64,000 nucleotides of DNA from Hemicordylus capensis (Eukaryota > Chordata > Lepidosauria > Squamata > Cordylidae), in NCBI RefSeq assembly GCF_027244095.1, contig NC_069657.1, positions 242,026,674-242,090,673 on the forward strand, in the 5' to 3' direction. This document shows positions 42,038 through 54,424 of the stretch, piece after piece (within the stretch, counting starts at the first letter, position 1; every line of letters begins with the position of its first letter). The translations under genes and the position numbers were made by a program. Below the pieces are notes generated by a model, which did not search any database, was not told the DNA's origin, and saw only the letters and a program-made list of their open reading frames with translations.

Positions 42038-43531
42038 AAAATCCAAAAACCTTCAACCTGAATACATTATTTTAAGCAAATGCACAGGAGAAATATGCAG
42101 GAGAAAGCCCACTGGCTAAGGAGAAAGCTCACCAGCTGCGGCTTTCTCCTCATCTGAGCGGCTGTTTGGGTCCAATCTGACCCTTGTGATCTTTTGCAAG
42201 AAGTAACTGTCCTCACATTCCTTGAAAAGCTTGCAATATGCCCGAGGAAAGAAGAGGAGGCTGCTGGCAACTTGGGTGCTGTTGGGAATTCTCTCTGGTA
42301 AGAGAATCCCTTTTTCATTATAGCAGAGTGCACAGAGGCACAACACAGCGGAATTTGGTTAGGCATGCGTGTATGCTGAGAGTAAAGTAACTTGGAGCCA
42401 GTTCATCGTTACAAATCAAAATATATGGCATTTATTAAAGAACTCAATTCTAGATAGGAAAGTGAGGAGTTAGGATCTCTAATCTATCTAGCTAGCTGGA
42501 TGCAGATGGATTCTGCATCTCTGCACACATGGTGCAGGGGAGAGGAGCTTGCATGTTGCAAGGCAGAACGAACAGGAAGAGGGAGGAAGAGGAAGTGCAA
42601 AGCAGGAAGGAAGGAAGGAAGTCCCTAAGAGGAGCAATCTACATTCCAGTGGGATAGTGTCAGAGCAGTAGAGAAGGGATGACCAATGTCTTGACCCTCT
42701 AGCCCTCTGACTCACTAGACTGCCCTCGTGTGTCACTGAGACAAGAGACAGCGCAAAGTCCTTCACTTCCAACAGGTGCCACAGGTAAGCATGATGATCA
42801 CCAGTCATGATGTTTATGGCACTGTCCCCCTCCAGACAAATGGCGCTGTAAGCATGGTTGTTGCGTGCAGGGAGGATGAGTGACAGCAGGGCGCAGAACA
42901 TCCTCCCTGCTTCCCCACTCATGAGCAGTGCTCAGTTATGATTCATAAAGTCTGAAGAGGGCTAGTCACAGCTGCTTTTGTTGGAGTTGCAGCTCCAGTT
43001 GCATCGTCTGTTTGCACCTTTTGTCCTAGTTCCCACTAGCAACATTAGGAATACAGATAGTAAGCAGGGGTCTCACTCTTTGTCTCCCGCCCCCATTTCT
43101 GGCATCTCTTTGCTCTGCCTTCTGATTGGTACACCCAATTGGTATTGGTATTACCCCCCGCGCCTGTGTGTCAGGTGGAGTCAGAAAGGGAAAGAAGGAG
43201 AAGAAAATGGAGTTGTCGCTGAATAAACTCTTAGTTAAATCTATACAAGATGACTTTGTGTTTGTGAGGGAAGCAGCTATAACAATTGCCAATGAGATTT
43301 TGAACCAGCTAAGAGTGTGAGCCTGCAAAGCTTGTGAATGTTCCTGCAACTTCGTTTCATTGCATTACTGGGCCTGCATGGCTTTCTGCTGTTACTGCTG
43401 CTGATTGTTTCTCTAGCTTCCTGCCCTGCACAATCCCTGAAGGTACTTTCCCCTTATCAATCCTAGACTCCGTTGTTCCCTGGATGCCCACCATAGCAAG
43501 AGCCTGTATGCAACTGCTTACTCTGAACGCT
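42036..43531. other. Gene-free stretch
   Basis: No gene is supported. A (GGAA)n patch lies near 42605-42622. The minus-strand frame at 42488-42922 has no domain and no coding bias I can see. Confidence 0.45.
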
Positions 43532-43536
43532 CCTGG

Positions 43537-43852
43537 TTGCTTTCCAGATTAGACCCTGCAACGGGGTCACAGCGTATCTCTGAAGTGTGCTTCCACACTT
43601 CCTGTGTTGTGACACCGCAGTCCCTATGCTGACAGCAGGGTGCCGTTCACATTTCTGATGCCTTGTTTCAGATTTAATCGCTGAAATTTATTGATAAAAC
43701 GTATGTCCGTTGTAAAAAGGTCGCTGTTTGGGGGTGTTGTTAGTTTTTGCAAGGCTTCTCCCCCTGCTGGGAGCTTTGCTATTTATGTTTTGAATGCGAT
43801 TTGCCTGAATGGAAGCATTTTGCCGCTGTTGAGAGGCTAATCTGGAAAGTGC
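43537..43852 (+). mobile_element. MITE of the CCWGG-duplicating family, complete
   Basis: Starts TTGCTTTCCAGATTAGACCC and ends CTAATCTGGAAAGTGC. The identical 5-bp duplication CCTGG lies at 43532-43536 and 43853-43857. The 316-bp body carries ACTTCCTGTGTTGTGACACC, GACAGCAGGGTGCCG and TGCCTGAATGGAAGCATTTT. Noncoding. Confidence 0.88.
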
Positions 43853-43857
43853 CCTGG

Positions 43858-44984
43858 CAAGACCTCATTCCATCACCCACTTCTCAGCCATTGGTCCCAA
43901 TTACAAAAGGGGTGGGATCACCTGGAACAAGCTCCCTTGGAACTTTCCACCCACTTCTGGAGTTCTCTGGACGTTGTTGCCTCCCTGTAGAAGGAAAAGA
44001 AGCTAGATTCATGTTTCTCTACCTCGTCTTGAGTATGAATTAGGGTTATGGGGATTATGATTGCAGATACTGAAAGTCTCTTAAGCCTCAGAGTTAGGAC
44101 AAAATCCCCATTAGGAAGAAAAATACCACTTGCAGTAGTTCTTTTTTTATATATCAAGCCTATTGAGATTTAAACTGATCTATAAAATTAAGCATTTGGC
44201 CTGCTATAATTAGGTCTGGATGCTGAAGGTTGCATATTATTAAAGTTAATTAACCATAACATAGAACAATCAAACTCCACCCCACCCCCAGAGTTAATTA
44301 ACAAGGAAAACAAAATCTGTCTCTGCTTTATTTGGTGATTTGCTTATGTAACTGACCTTTTGGAATTGTATAACAAAGTATACCACTTTGATATTGTGCA
44401 ATGTTCTCTCATGATGAGCATTATTAACAGGTACTTGAGAAAGTGACTGCTTCCTCTAGAGAAACAATTTAAGGTGCTATATACAGTTCTCTGGATTCTT
44501 TTCCCCATGAAAAGGATTAAAGAGATATTTTTATCCCTAACACAGTGAGAAAAATATAGTATCCATGGATTTTCTAGTAGGTAGCTTTCAGCTCTGTGGC
44601 ATGTTGAGCTCTCTAATTTGAAGAGCAATTATGGTATTATGGTGTGCAACAACAGGATGGAAGCAGCATCTGAGTGAAAATAACATAACTCATTTTGTAC
44701 ATGTTACTTTTCATGAGACAGTATAGTTATGTCTGCTTGCACATTCTAAGTGAATCAAATGTGCTATAAGAACCACTGAATGAGTAAAAGTGGTGCTGAC
44801 AAAATTTGCATCATCCGGAGGGGAATAAATATTTCACATACCAAAAGAAAAAATGTTTTGATAGAGCTTTCAAATGTTGTTTAATCAATTAAGTTCTTAT
44901 TTCTTATTTCTTCCTTGGACTATAAACGTTTCTAAAGCCAGAACTTCATGGAATATTAAAATTGTAGATAGATGGCAGGGTTCC
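43858..44984. other. Gene-free AT-rich stretch
   Basis: Nothing recognised. Confidence 0.4.
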
Positions 44985-45125
44985 TAAAAGCCATAAACTG
45001 TCCCTATTCAACCCCAGCACAGCATCCTTCCAGTACTGGTGTCTCTTTTGTGTTTTGTTTTTTAGATTATGAGCCCTTTGGGGACAGGAACACATCTTTT
45101 CTTTTTTTTGCTATGAAAACTGCAT
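44985..45125 (+). mobile_element. LINE 3' end repeat, fragment
   Basis: Contains CCCAGCACAGCATCCTTCC and GAGCCCTTTGGGGACAGG of the repeat described at 19405. Confidence 0.65.
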
Positions 45126-45583
45126 TGAGATTTTTTTTTTAGTTGAAAAGTGGTTGTGGCAGTGTGGGACAAGAAATGTCCAGAGGGGGCTGGACTATGA
45201 AGAGACAAGAAATACCAAGAGAACATGAGGCTCATTAATGCCAGTGAGGGGCATAACAGTCGAACCAGCGGCAGCTGACACGCCCTACAGGGATGCACCT
45301 GGAGCAGGGAGTAGCCTGCTGGAGCCCAGCAGGCTAATCAGCCAATAGGGAAGCAGTGCTGCCTTTAAGAAGAGAAAGCATTGGCCTGGTGGACGGGTGG
45401 GGTGGGCAGCTAAGTGGCTCATTCTTTGAGGAGGGAGAGCAGTATTTCAAGCTCCAGAAAAAGATAGCTCCTTTCCTGATGCACCATAAAAGGAGGTCAA
45501 CTGACAGGTAGAAGGAAATCCTTAGGAAGTGAACAGACAGATCTGACTGCAGGAGAAGGAAGCACCAATGCAACAGGTGTGAA
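45126..45583. other. Gene-free stretch
   Basis: Nothing recognised. Confidence 0.4.
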
Positions 45584-45685
45584 CAGGGGTGTAGCTAGGG
45601 GAGAGGGGGCCCTGTGTTCACCCCTCTCCCTGATGGCCCCTTGGAATGTGGGAGATAATGAAGAAAACAGGGAGCGGTGGAACAT
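45584..45685. mobile_element. hAT-type MITE, truncated
   Basis: Starts CAGGGGTGTAGCTAGGGGAG and continues like 27917-28060 through GGGAGATAATGAAGAAAA. It stops before the right inverted repeat. Confidence 0.75.
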
Positions 45686-45904
45686 CCTGTCAAGGCGTGG
45701 AGCAGGAGAATCTCTTCTGAAGATATGGGCAATTTGCCTGCATTTTCCTTCTCCCCTGATAGCAGGTAGAGAGACTCAAGCCTTCGTTATACCCCAATAA
45801 AAAGAAGTTGTGTTGGAAAGCAAATCTCCTGTCTCCTTGCTGTTAAATGCACCCTGCCAACAATTTCAGTTCCACTGATGTGGAATCACGTTGATGTGGA
45901 CACC

Positions 45905-45980
45905 AAGGGTGCAGCTAGGTAATTTTGGACCCTGGACCTACTGGGCTTACAGGGGGCCTCCTTGAAAAATAAGCATTCTC
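45905..45980. mobile_element. hAT end fragment
   Basis: AAGGGTGCAGCTAGGTAATT followed by TTGGACCCTGG resembles hAT left ends of the CAGGGGTGTAGCTA type. Truncated; the weakest of these calls. Confidence 0.4.
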
Positions 45981-46463
45981 TACCCACCACCCCATGGTTT
46001 CACATAGCGTTCTTGAGCATACAAAACCCACTGGAATATATTAATGTATCTGTGTTCGTGGGAGAGAAAGCTTCCCATTGGCATGGGCATGCAGGAACAG
46101 GAAGGCAAGCACAGACTGAGAGCACAGGGCTCTCAGCTTCAGCCAGCCTCTCCCACTCACTGAACAGCTGAAGGTTTCACACACCTTCTTGATCATTTAC
46201 CAGAAACCACAGATCTGGGATGGAGTGCATCTGCAAACAAAAAGACAACAGCCCCCAATGGATTCACACAGCTTCTTGACCATACACAAACCAACTGGGA
46301 CACAACATCTGTCCCTTGCTCCACAGTTCAAACACACACCTGAATCACAAACCAGCTTAGAAATACTGTATGATGTATTAATGTATTTATGTATTTCTAA
46401 GGGGGGGTGGGTTAAAACCACAATACATGCCCCTTGCTTCACAGTTATCATGAAAACCTTCTG

Positions 46464-46468
<5 letters not shown>

Positions 46469-46500
<32 letters not shown>
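46469..46500. repeat. (CA)n microsatellite
   Basis: About 16 CA units. Confidence 0.95.
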
Positions 46501-46503
<3 letters not shown>

Positions 46504-46521
46504 CTGTTTGTATATTGGATT

Positions 46522-48095
46522 AACGTAAGAACAGCCCTGCTGGATCAGGCCCAAGGCCTATTTAGTCCAGCATCCTTTTTCAAACAGTGGTCCACAAGAT
46601 GCCAGTGAAAAGCCCACAGGCAAGAGATGAGAGCACGCCCTCTCTCATGCTGTTGCTCTCCAGCAACTGGTATTTAGAGGCATCTTGCTTCTGAGGCTGG
46701 AGATGGACTACAACTATCAGACTAGTAGCCATTGATAGACCTCTCCTCCATGAATTTGTCTAAAACCTTTTTAAAGCCATCCATGTTGGTGACCATCATC
46801 ACATCCTATGGCCGAGAATTCCATAGATTAATTATGTGCTGTGTGAAAAAGTACTTCTTTTGGTTGGTCTTAAATTTCCTGGCCATCAGTTTCATGGGAT
46901 GACCCCTGGTTCTAGTTGTGGGAGAAGGAGAAAAAATTCTCTATGTCCACTCTCTCAACTCTGGGCATAATTTTATAAACCTCTACCATGACTTCCCGTA
47001 GTCACCTCTTTTCCAAACTAAAAAGCCCCAAATGCTGCAGCTTTGCCTCTTAAGGAAGGTGCTCCAGCCCCCCAATAATCTTGGTTGCCCTCTTCTGCAC
47101 CTTTTCCAGTTCTGCAATGTCCTTCTTAAGATATGGTAACCAGAACTGAACACAGTACTCCAAATGTGGCCGCACCTTAGATTGGTATACCAGTATTTGT
47201 AGATTTGTACCAGTATATGTAGATTTGTATACCAGTATTAGATTTATACCAGTATATGTAGATTTGTATACCAGTATTAGATTTATACCAGTATATGTAG
47301 ATTTGTATACCAGTATTAGCATTTTTATTTTCAATCCCCTTCCTAATGATCCCGAGCATGGAATTTGCCGTTTTCACAGCAGCTGCACACTGAGTCAACT
47401 CTTTCAATGAGCTGTCCACCACGACTCCAAAATCTCTCTTCTGGTCCACCACTTGCAGTTCAGACCCCATCACTGTATATGTGAAATGGGAAGCGGGGTT
47501 GCCTCAATATGCATCGCTTTACTCAATATGCATCGCTTTACACTTGCTTACATTGAACCACATTTGCTATTTTGTTGCCCACTCACCCAGTTTGGAGAGA
47601 TCCTTTTGGAACTCCTCACAATCTGTTTTGAATTACACTACTCTAAATAGTTTAGTGTCGTCTGCAAATTTGGCCACTTCACTGCTTACCCCAACTTCTA
47701 GATCATTTATGAACGAGGGAAAGAGCACTGGTCCCAGTACAGATCCCTGTGGGACCCCACTTCTACTAACTCCCTGTGTGGTGAAAACTGTCAATGTATT
47801 TCTACCTTCTGTTTCCTTTCCTTCAACCAATTACCACAATTGTATCTGTCCTCTTATTGCATGACTGCTAAGTTTACTCAAGCACTTTTGATGGGGTACT
47901 TTGTCAAAAGCTTTTTGGAAATCAACCAGATCACCTTTATCTACATGCCTGTTGGCACTCTCAAAGTGAGGCAAGACTTGCCGTTGTGGAAGCTATTCTG
48001 GTTCTCCTTCAACAAGGCCTGTTCTTCTTTTAATTTTGTCCTTAAGGATTCTTTCCATCAATTTACCAGTCACAGATATTAAGCTGTGGTTAACA
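46522..48095 (-). mobile_element. CR1/L3-clade LINE, 5'-truncated, ORF2 C-terminal part and 3' end
   Basis: On the minus strand from 48095, a reverse-transcriptase region is readable: GKLMERILKDKIK, LVDFQKAFDKVPHQK (region A), [13 protein letters not shown] (region B) and FADDTKLF (catalytic ADD). The C-terminal thumb [23 protein letters not shown] and the 3' region follow, ending GCCTGATCCAGCAGGGCTGTT. In-frame stops and frame shifts separate these parts (for example after GLVEGEPE and before LVEGKET), so it is dead. A local tandem repeat interrupts it at 47190-47320. Catalytic residues are still readable, which suggests middle age. Confidence 0.85.
47190..47325. repeat. Short minisatellite inside the LINE
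   Basis: About three units of 43 bp built from GTATACCAGTATTAGATTTA and CCAGTATATGTAGATTT. It sits at a point where other CR1/L3 copies have no such repeat, so it grew within this copy. Confidence 0.85.
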
Positions 48096-50669
48096 GACAT
48101 TAGGCATGTAGTTCCCCGGATCCCGCCGGATCCCTTTTTGAAGATCTGTTACTTTATATATTATGTACTATGTATTATTTATATGTATGGTTGCTGGTTT
48201 TTTGTTGTTTCCCCTCTGTTCGGTGACCAAAATAAAGTTTGTTGTCCACAAGAATGTGGCCCCTCTCACAAGCTGCTCTCACCTGCAGCTAATCCCCAAC
48301 CTCTGTCCCTCTAGGCACAAAATGAAACTGCCCTGTCAAAAACAAACCCCTAGCCAGCTAGAAATCAAACCCTAGAAAAGACTAGCCCTAACAAACTTAC
48401 CTCCTCCTTTCCCCCTTGTTTGCTTGTTGATTTATTGATTTGCTTGTTTGCTTTTTAACAGTTAGTTCCAATTTCAATAGGTGTGGTGTATTCGATGGAT
48501 AGAGGTAACGTTCTGGCAGTTTTACTGCAGTAGGGGGGAAATCATTAAAAATCACAGGATTGACCAATTTCCTTGAAATAAAAATCTAGAGTCCTGCCAT
48601 CCAATTGCCCAATTTTAGAATTCTAAGCCCAGACATTCTGGAAACATAAAAGGTTGGGCAAAAGGGGGGAGCATGCTGCTCTTAAAAAAAAAAAAAAAGA
48701 AGGCAAAGGGCAGATTCTTTCACATGGTGGGGTGGAATTATGGCCGTGTTTGTGTTTGTGTGTGCTTCAGTTCCAGAAGTTTTTTCATTTTCTGCCATGA
48801 AACAAGCCACTTATAGGACTTTTTTGACATTTAATTTTTTTTTTAAAAGGTATTAAAATCCAACAGATTGACCAATCAATTTCAAATTAAATACAGAGTC
48901 TTCCCACCATGCCCTGTATCTGCACCCAATTAAAAAAGCCCCATGCCAAGCCAAGCCAGAAATAAACAAAGAGAGACTAACCAACACAAGCCCCATAGCC
49001 CCCCAAACACACCTTCTTCAGGGCTTCTGGACAGCTCTGAGGTTGAGGCAGGCACAGCACACCAAGGAGGCAGCGGAGGGGGCAGCAATGCAGAGGATGT
49101 GCACAAGTCTGGGCAGACTGTGCCAGCCCCTCTGCCTCCTATAAGCTCTGCTGCTGCAGGCAGCCTGCCAGCCTGTGTTGGAGAACTTTTCACAGAGGCA
49201 GGCAGAGGCCTCCGCAAGCCCCGCCCATCCGCCAAACAGCTGATTGTCAGGTGGGAGAGTAGCCGCAGCCTCCCCCCCCCGCCCCCGCATGCAGGGAGAA
49301 TCTACTGATGGCCAGTGCCAGGAGGCTGGCATGGGGAGGAAGTTGCCAGCACGGGTGGGTGCTGGCAGGAGACCAGGGCCTCGGACTTGGGCCCCAAGGT
49401 CCAGGCCCAGTGGCACCCCTGCCAACATCTCTGTGGCATATAAATATTTTTAACAATAAACTTCAGCATTCAGCAAAGATTTCTTATACCCCCACAACAA
49501 ACTTAATACATCAGCTTATGCTGTGTGAAATCATAAACTTGCATTAAACAAAGAGGCAGCACACTTGTCATTTCCCACGTATGCAAATTAATTTAATGTA
49601 TGCAACAAAAATAAAATTAAGTTTACAAAAAGCCAGCTGGCAACAGTATTCACATTACAATCAACATAAAAATTTCCATATGTACCAACCTGTTCTTTCA
49701 TTTACACACACCAGTAAAATACAGAGTTACAATCCAGATGTCAATGAAGACACAATCACATCTGGCATAATAAGCTCGTCTTAGGTCCAGCCCTCCTTAT
49801 AAGAAAGCAGGTTTGTCTCCACACCCATCTGTACTATTAGTCCTGCGGGAGAGTTGCTTGCTGCTCACTAGATTGTATTTATGCTTTCTCTTGATTCTAT
49901 TAGGCAGAATCTGATTTTTGTAGGTGGTGTGAAAATGAAATATCAGCAAGTTTTGGCTGTTTCCTTTTATAGCCAATGTGTATTTAAAAAATAAATAAAT
50001 CCCAGAGTACAGTAGCATCATGCCATTTTTTGGAAAATATTTTTAGTGCAAATCCTATCTTTCAAAGCTGGCATCTTATTTCATTTACTGGCTGCCTCAC
50101 TTTTTACTTCTGATTACTGGTGCTTCTCCTTATGACCTGATATTTAAAATATACAGTATATTAAAAAACATCCTTAATTCTAGAGAACTGCTTTCTTATA
50201 AGGAGAAAAGAGCCAAGTGTTTTAGGACTACTGGATAGATAGGACAACACGGGAATAATTTCATCTAAGGCAATGTTTTTAAAATAAAATAAACATACAA
50301 AGGTTGCAGTTCTACAAAGCATGGGGAAGAACATGGCTTGGATCTAGAGAACTGTGAATGGCACACCACTTACAGAATACACTTTTGCCGCCCTCTTTCA
50401 TCCTGCAATCCAGGTATACCCAGGAACAGTGGGATATGTTATAGGGTCCTGCCAATAGAGGGAGGAATCAGCAATAATCCCACCCCCACCTGCATGAGTG
50501 TCAAGACCCATCTGCACCCAGGCCCTGATGAGGTCTCCTTTGAGGTGGAGGAGAAACAGACCCTATCCAGGCTTCCCAGCACTAATGGGAGTTCTATGGG
50601 AATCTCAGCCCCCGAGCAGTTGAAGCTCACTGCTCCTGCAAAAGCCCACTTGGAGGAATCAATAAACAC
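48096..50669. other. Gene-free stretch with a GC-rich block
   Basis: No gene. Positions 49010-49430 are GC-rich (GCAGGCAGCCTGCCAGCCTG; GGCCCCAAGGTCCAGGCCC) and may be another nonautonomous hAT like 29400-29753, which has a similar CCCCGCCCA..CCAAACAGCTGA-type stretch. Ends are not clear. An A run lies at 48684-48699. Confidence 0.4.
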
Positions 50670-51390
50670 AGAGGATTTATTTATTGTTAAATTATTATAC
50701 TGCCTTTCATGAAAACAATCTCAAGGTTGTTTACAAAATATTTAAAACAATATAAAATCTTTAAAACTACACAATAAGAATTAAAATAGAATATAAAAAT
50801 ACACATCTAAAAGTTTTAAAAAGATGTACAATCTTATTTTTTACATTTTATATCCCGCTCTTCCTCCAATATAAGCATAAGATACAAAGCAGCAGCAAAC
50901 AAAACACTCATTTAAAAGCCTGGGTAAAAAGTCAAGATTTTATTTGCTTTCTAAAAACTGTGATGGAGACAGGGAGCAGATGCCCACCGGGAGAGCATTC
51001 TAAAATCTGGGGGCAATGACTGAGAAGGCCCTTTTCCACGTGCACAACAGCCAAGCCTCCCTCATTCTCGGCACATGGAGCAAGCCACTTCCCCCCGCTC
51101 ATGACCTTGTCGAGCAGGCAGAAACCCTTGGGAGCAGGTGCTCCCTCAGGTATCCAGGGCCCAAACCATTTAGGGCTTTAAAGGTCTAAACCAGCACCTT
51201 GAATTGGACCCGGAAACAGTCAATGTAGCTCTTTCAAAATTGGGGTAATATGGTCCCAGTGGGCAGCTCCGGATAACATCCTAGCTGCCACATTTTGCAC
51301 TAGTTGCAGTTTCCGAATATTCTTCAAGGGCAGCCCCACGTAAAGTGTGTTACAGTAATCTAGCCGTGATGTGACTAAGGTTGCCATTTA
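50670..51390 (-). mobile_element. LINE-like repeat, 3' region
   Basis: Contains blocks I remember from abundant reptilian LINE-type repeats: AGGGCTTTAAAGGTCTAAAC, CAGCACCTTGAATTGGACCC, GCCACATTTTGCACTAGTTG and GTGTTACAGTAATCTAGCCG. No protein is readable. The family name is uncertain. Confidence 0.55.
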
Positions 51391-51925
51391 GTGCCCCGAT
51401 CTGGAACCTGTTCCATTCTCAGGATCCCCAGGATCTTGGGTGTGGTAGTAATGCTGAGCCAGAGCTAGGCTCTAGTATAGATGGCAAAGTGCCCACCTTG
51501 CTGCCTAGGATTCCATTCCAATTGGGAAGAGGCACAAGCAAATTAGCTCAGACACTTGCCTGGGACAGAGCCTGGTTAATCTCCAGGAACAGCTTAACCT
51601 GGAAGGCTTCTGGCTCCTCTATAAACACTTGACTTGCAGCCAGAACTTTGCTAGCACAACTCCACATTAGGAACTTCTAAAGTTTGCTCCCAAGACCAAG
51701 AGCTCACTCCAGCAAGCTGCCTGCTCCAGTCTCTGCTTTGGCTTTGGTTCAAGTTTCTCGCTTTTCCTGTCCTTAACTTTGTCTGCCTCTCCTGCCTTTC
51801 CCCCCAGCCTTTGATTTAGCCAGTTTCTACCCCACCTTTGCTATCTTGCCTGGACCTACCTCACTCTGAAACACAGACAGTGAGCAGAAATTCTGTTCTA
51901 CTCAAGCAGTAACAGTAGTTGGGAT

Positions 51926-52247
51926 CAGGGGTGTAACTACCATTAGGCAAGGGGAGGCAGTCGTCTTGGGCCCCACTGCCTCGAGGGCCCCCCAAGAGGC
52001 ACATCACATGACTCCCCACCCACCCATGTTGCACCCCCTATGGATTATGTTGAGTCTCTTGGAGATCGGCAGGAGCAGAGAGTAAAAGAAACTCAATTCA
52101 ATGTGAACTAGATATTCACCGTATTCATAATGGGGATGTGAGTGTGAGTGCACAATATATTGTGAAGTGTGTTTGTGTGTATATATCAGCGAGGGGCCCA
52201 TTTTAAAATCTTGTCTCTGGGCCCCCTCCAACCTTGCTACGCCCCTG
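51926..52247. mobile_element. hAT-type nonautonomous element, 322 bp
   Basis: Starts CAGGGGTGTAACTACC and ends GCTACGCCCCTG. The identical 8-bp duplication GTTGGGAT lies at 51918-51925 and 52248-52255. Noncoding. Perfect duplication suggests a fairly young insertion. Confidence 0.9.
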
Positions 52248-52637
52248 GTTGGGATCCAACTCACTGTGTGTAGCTGGAGGTATTTCCGAGTTTCTACAGA
52301 GGTTTCTATTACATCTGTTAACATGGCTGAGCAGGCAAGCCGATTGTAAATGGAAAACTGGCTTGCCTAAAACAAACAAATAAACAGCCATACAAATGGC
52401 TGTAGTAGGAACTTCAAAAATACTTCTGGACAATCACATGATTCTCCCTTGTTTGTGCACATAGCTGGCGGGAGTCCAGCTAAAGTCATCAACTGAGAAT
52501 GAATGTAAAAAAACAAGCAAGAAATTTTAAAATGTAACTGCCAATTTGGTAGCAGGAAAAATGTAGGGAACACACAGGACAAAAACACAACTACTCTTTG
52601 AACACAATCAGGATCTGCAGAAGCTCCACCCAACAGC

Positions 52638-52895
52638 TAGGTAAAAGTAAAGTGTGCCGTCGAGTTGGTGTCGACTCCTGGCACCCACAGAGCCCTGTGC
52701 TTGTCTTTGGAAGAATACAGGATGGGTTTACCATTGCCTCCTCCTGCGCAGTATGAGTTGATGCCTTTCAGCTTCTTCCTATATTGCTGCTGCCTGATAT
52801 ATGTGTTTCCCATAGTCTGGGAAAATACCAGCGGGGATTTGAACCAGCAACCTCTGGCTTGCTTGTCATTTCCCCACTGTGCCACCCAACAGCCA
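52638..52895 (-). mobile_element. Sauria-type SINE
   Basis: Minus-strand full-length copy: GTAAAAGTAAAGTGTGCCG tail at left, the GTTTGAACC-type box B complement (GGGGATTTGAACCAGCAACC) near the right, and a CCCACTGTGCC head. Confidence 0.9.
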
Positions 52896-53254
52896 CAGCT
52901 CCCAAAAACTACATGAGCTGCAGAGGTGCAAAAAGCACAACTAAAGAACACAGTGCCCTAGCATACATAACAGTAACAAACTATTCTGGGTGCTTTCCAG
53001 ATTACACACTGAAAACTGTGTCACTACTGTCCACTAAGTGTGTTTCTGTACTACCTGTGTTTCGACATCGCAGTCCCTGGGCTGTCAGCAAGGTGCCGTT
53101 CATTTTTCCGATGCCTTCTTTCAGATTTTATCCTTGCGTTTTAGTCCTTCAACGTTGCATGTGCATCGCAAATAAACAGTTGCATTTTCCCATTGTAGGA
53201 GGGTTGCACAGGCTTTTTATGTTTTCTAAACGATCCTGCCAAGCCGAAGCATTT

Positions 53255-53454
53255 TAATTATTATTATTATTATTTCTTGTTTACACAGTCAGACAGGTGT
53301 TATTGACTGGTTTGTTTTATCCAGACATCGAGTCCTTCCCAAGGACCTGGGATGCCTGAATTTTATTGTCAATGGTTATAGATATCGTCGCAGAATACAG
53401 GCTGTTCCCAGTAAAGCTGCTTTTTGTAATTGGCTGATGGTGATTTCTGTGGCC

Positions 53455-53455
<1 letters not shown>
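53255..53455 (-). mobile_element. R4-clade LINE, 3' end
   Basis: Read on the minus strand it encodes ATEITISQLQKAALLGTACI and LRRYL then a stop. An untranslated end of about 120 bp and an (AAT)n tail follow. It overlaps the coding end of the R4 copy at 63513 (ISQLQKADLLGT) and shows what lies just past the window's end there. Confidence 0.82.
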
Positions 53456-53503
<48 letters not shown>

Positions 53504-53746
53504 TCGATTTCTATAGCGCCCTTCCAAAAATGGCTCAGGGTGGTTTACAAAGAGAGATAACAAGCAAATAAGATGGCTCCCTGTCCCCAAAGGGCTCACA
53601 ATCTAAAAAGAAACATAAGACAGACACCAGCAATAGTCACTGGAAGTACTGTGCTGGGGGTGGATAGGGCCAGTTACTCTCCCCCTGCTAAATAAAGAGA
53701 ATCACCACGGTAAAAGGTGCCTCTTTGCCCAGTTTGCAGGGTTTTT
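53456..53746 (-). mobile_element. (ATT)n run and LINE 3' end repeat
   Basis: About 15 ATT units (53456-53500), then the reverse copy of the 19405 repeat (CCAAAAATGGCTCAGGGTGG, CCCCAAAGGGCTCACAATCT, GGTGCCTCTTTGCCCAG). Confidence 0.8.
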
Positions 53747-54023
53747 ACTGCTGAACAGTATGGAATCTGGAAAGCGCCCTGGAGACAACAGGGCTGCATC
53801 TACTAAGCGCTAAAAATATATATGGTTGAATGTGCTTGCTCCATTTGTTTGCTAATACCAAAAGGTGTGTGTGTGAGAGTGAAATAGACCCCCCTCTCTT
53901 GCCTCACATGACAGCTCTCAGCTGCTTTAAGCAGGTTCTCTCCTTGCATGGCTCATTTCCAGTATCATATTCCATATTCTGAAGGCCAAATGCTACATGG
54001 TGTTAGATCTGCCATTGACAGTC

Positions 54024-54330
54024 ATAGGAACATAGGAAGCTGTCATATACTGAGTCAGACCATAGGTCCATCTCGCTCAGTATTGTCTACACAGACTGGC
54101 AGCGGCTTCTTCAAGGTTGCAGGCAGGATTCCCTCTCAGCCCTATCTTGGAGATGCTGCCAGGGAGGGAACTTGGAACCTTCTGCTCTTCCCAGAGCGGC
54201 TCCATCCCCTGAGGGGGATATCTTCTAGTGCTCACACTTCTAGTCTCCCTTTCGTATGCAACCAGGGCGGACCCTGCTTAGCTTAAGGGGACAAGTCATG
54301 CTTGCTACCACAAGACCAGCTCTCTTCAGG
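54024..54330 (-). mobile_element. 5S-rRNA-derived SINE
   Basis: Full-length minus-strand copy: AGGAACATAGGAAGCTG at left, CAGACTGGCAGCGGCTTCT, CCCCTGAGGGGGATATCTT, and the 5S-like ACCCTGCTTAGCTTAAGGGG at right. Confidence 0.9.
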
Positions 54331-54424
54331 AAGTGGGCCAGAGATAACCCTTTTATATCAGTTATCAAAACATTAGCCAAGGGGGAGGCCAGAGGTGATT
54401 GGCGAGGGCGGCGCCAGTGCAGCA

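Larger units (their letters stand above)
52990..53777 (+). mobile_element. MITE of the CCWGG-duplicating family with nested LINE pieces
   Basis: Starts GTGCTTTCCAGATTACACAC after TCTGG (52985-52989) and ends GGAATCTGGAAAGCGC before CCTGG (53778-53782), a 4-of-5 duplication. Between GAAGCATTTT (53255) and ACTGCTGAACAGT (about 53747) lie an R4 LINE 3' end and a second LINE tail. Confidence 0.82.

Noticed and set aside
42488-42922. A 144-codon minus-strand frame
   Set aside because: No domain, no splice sites in phase and ordinary composition; likely chance.
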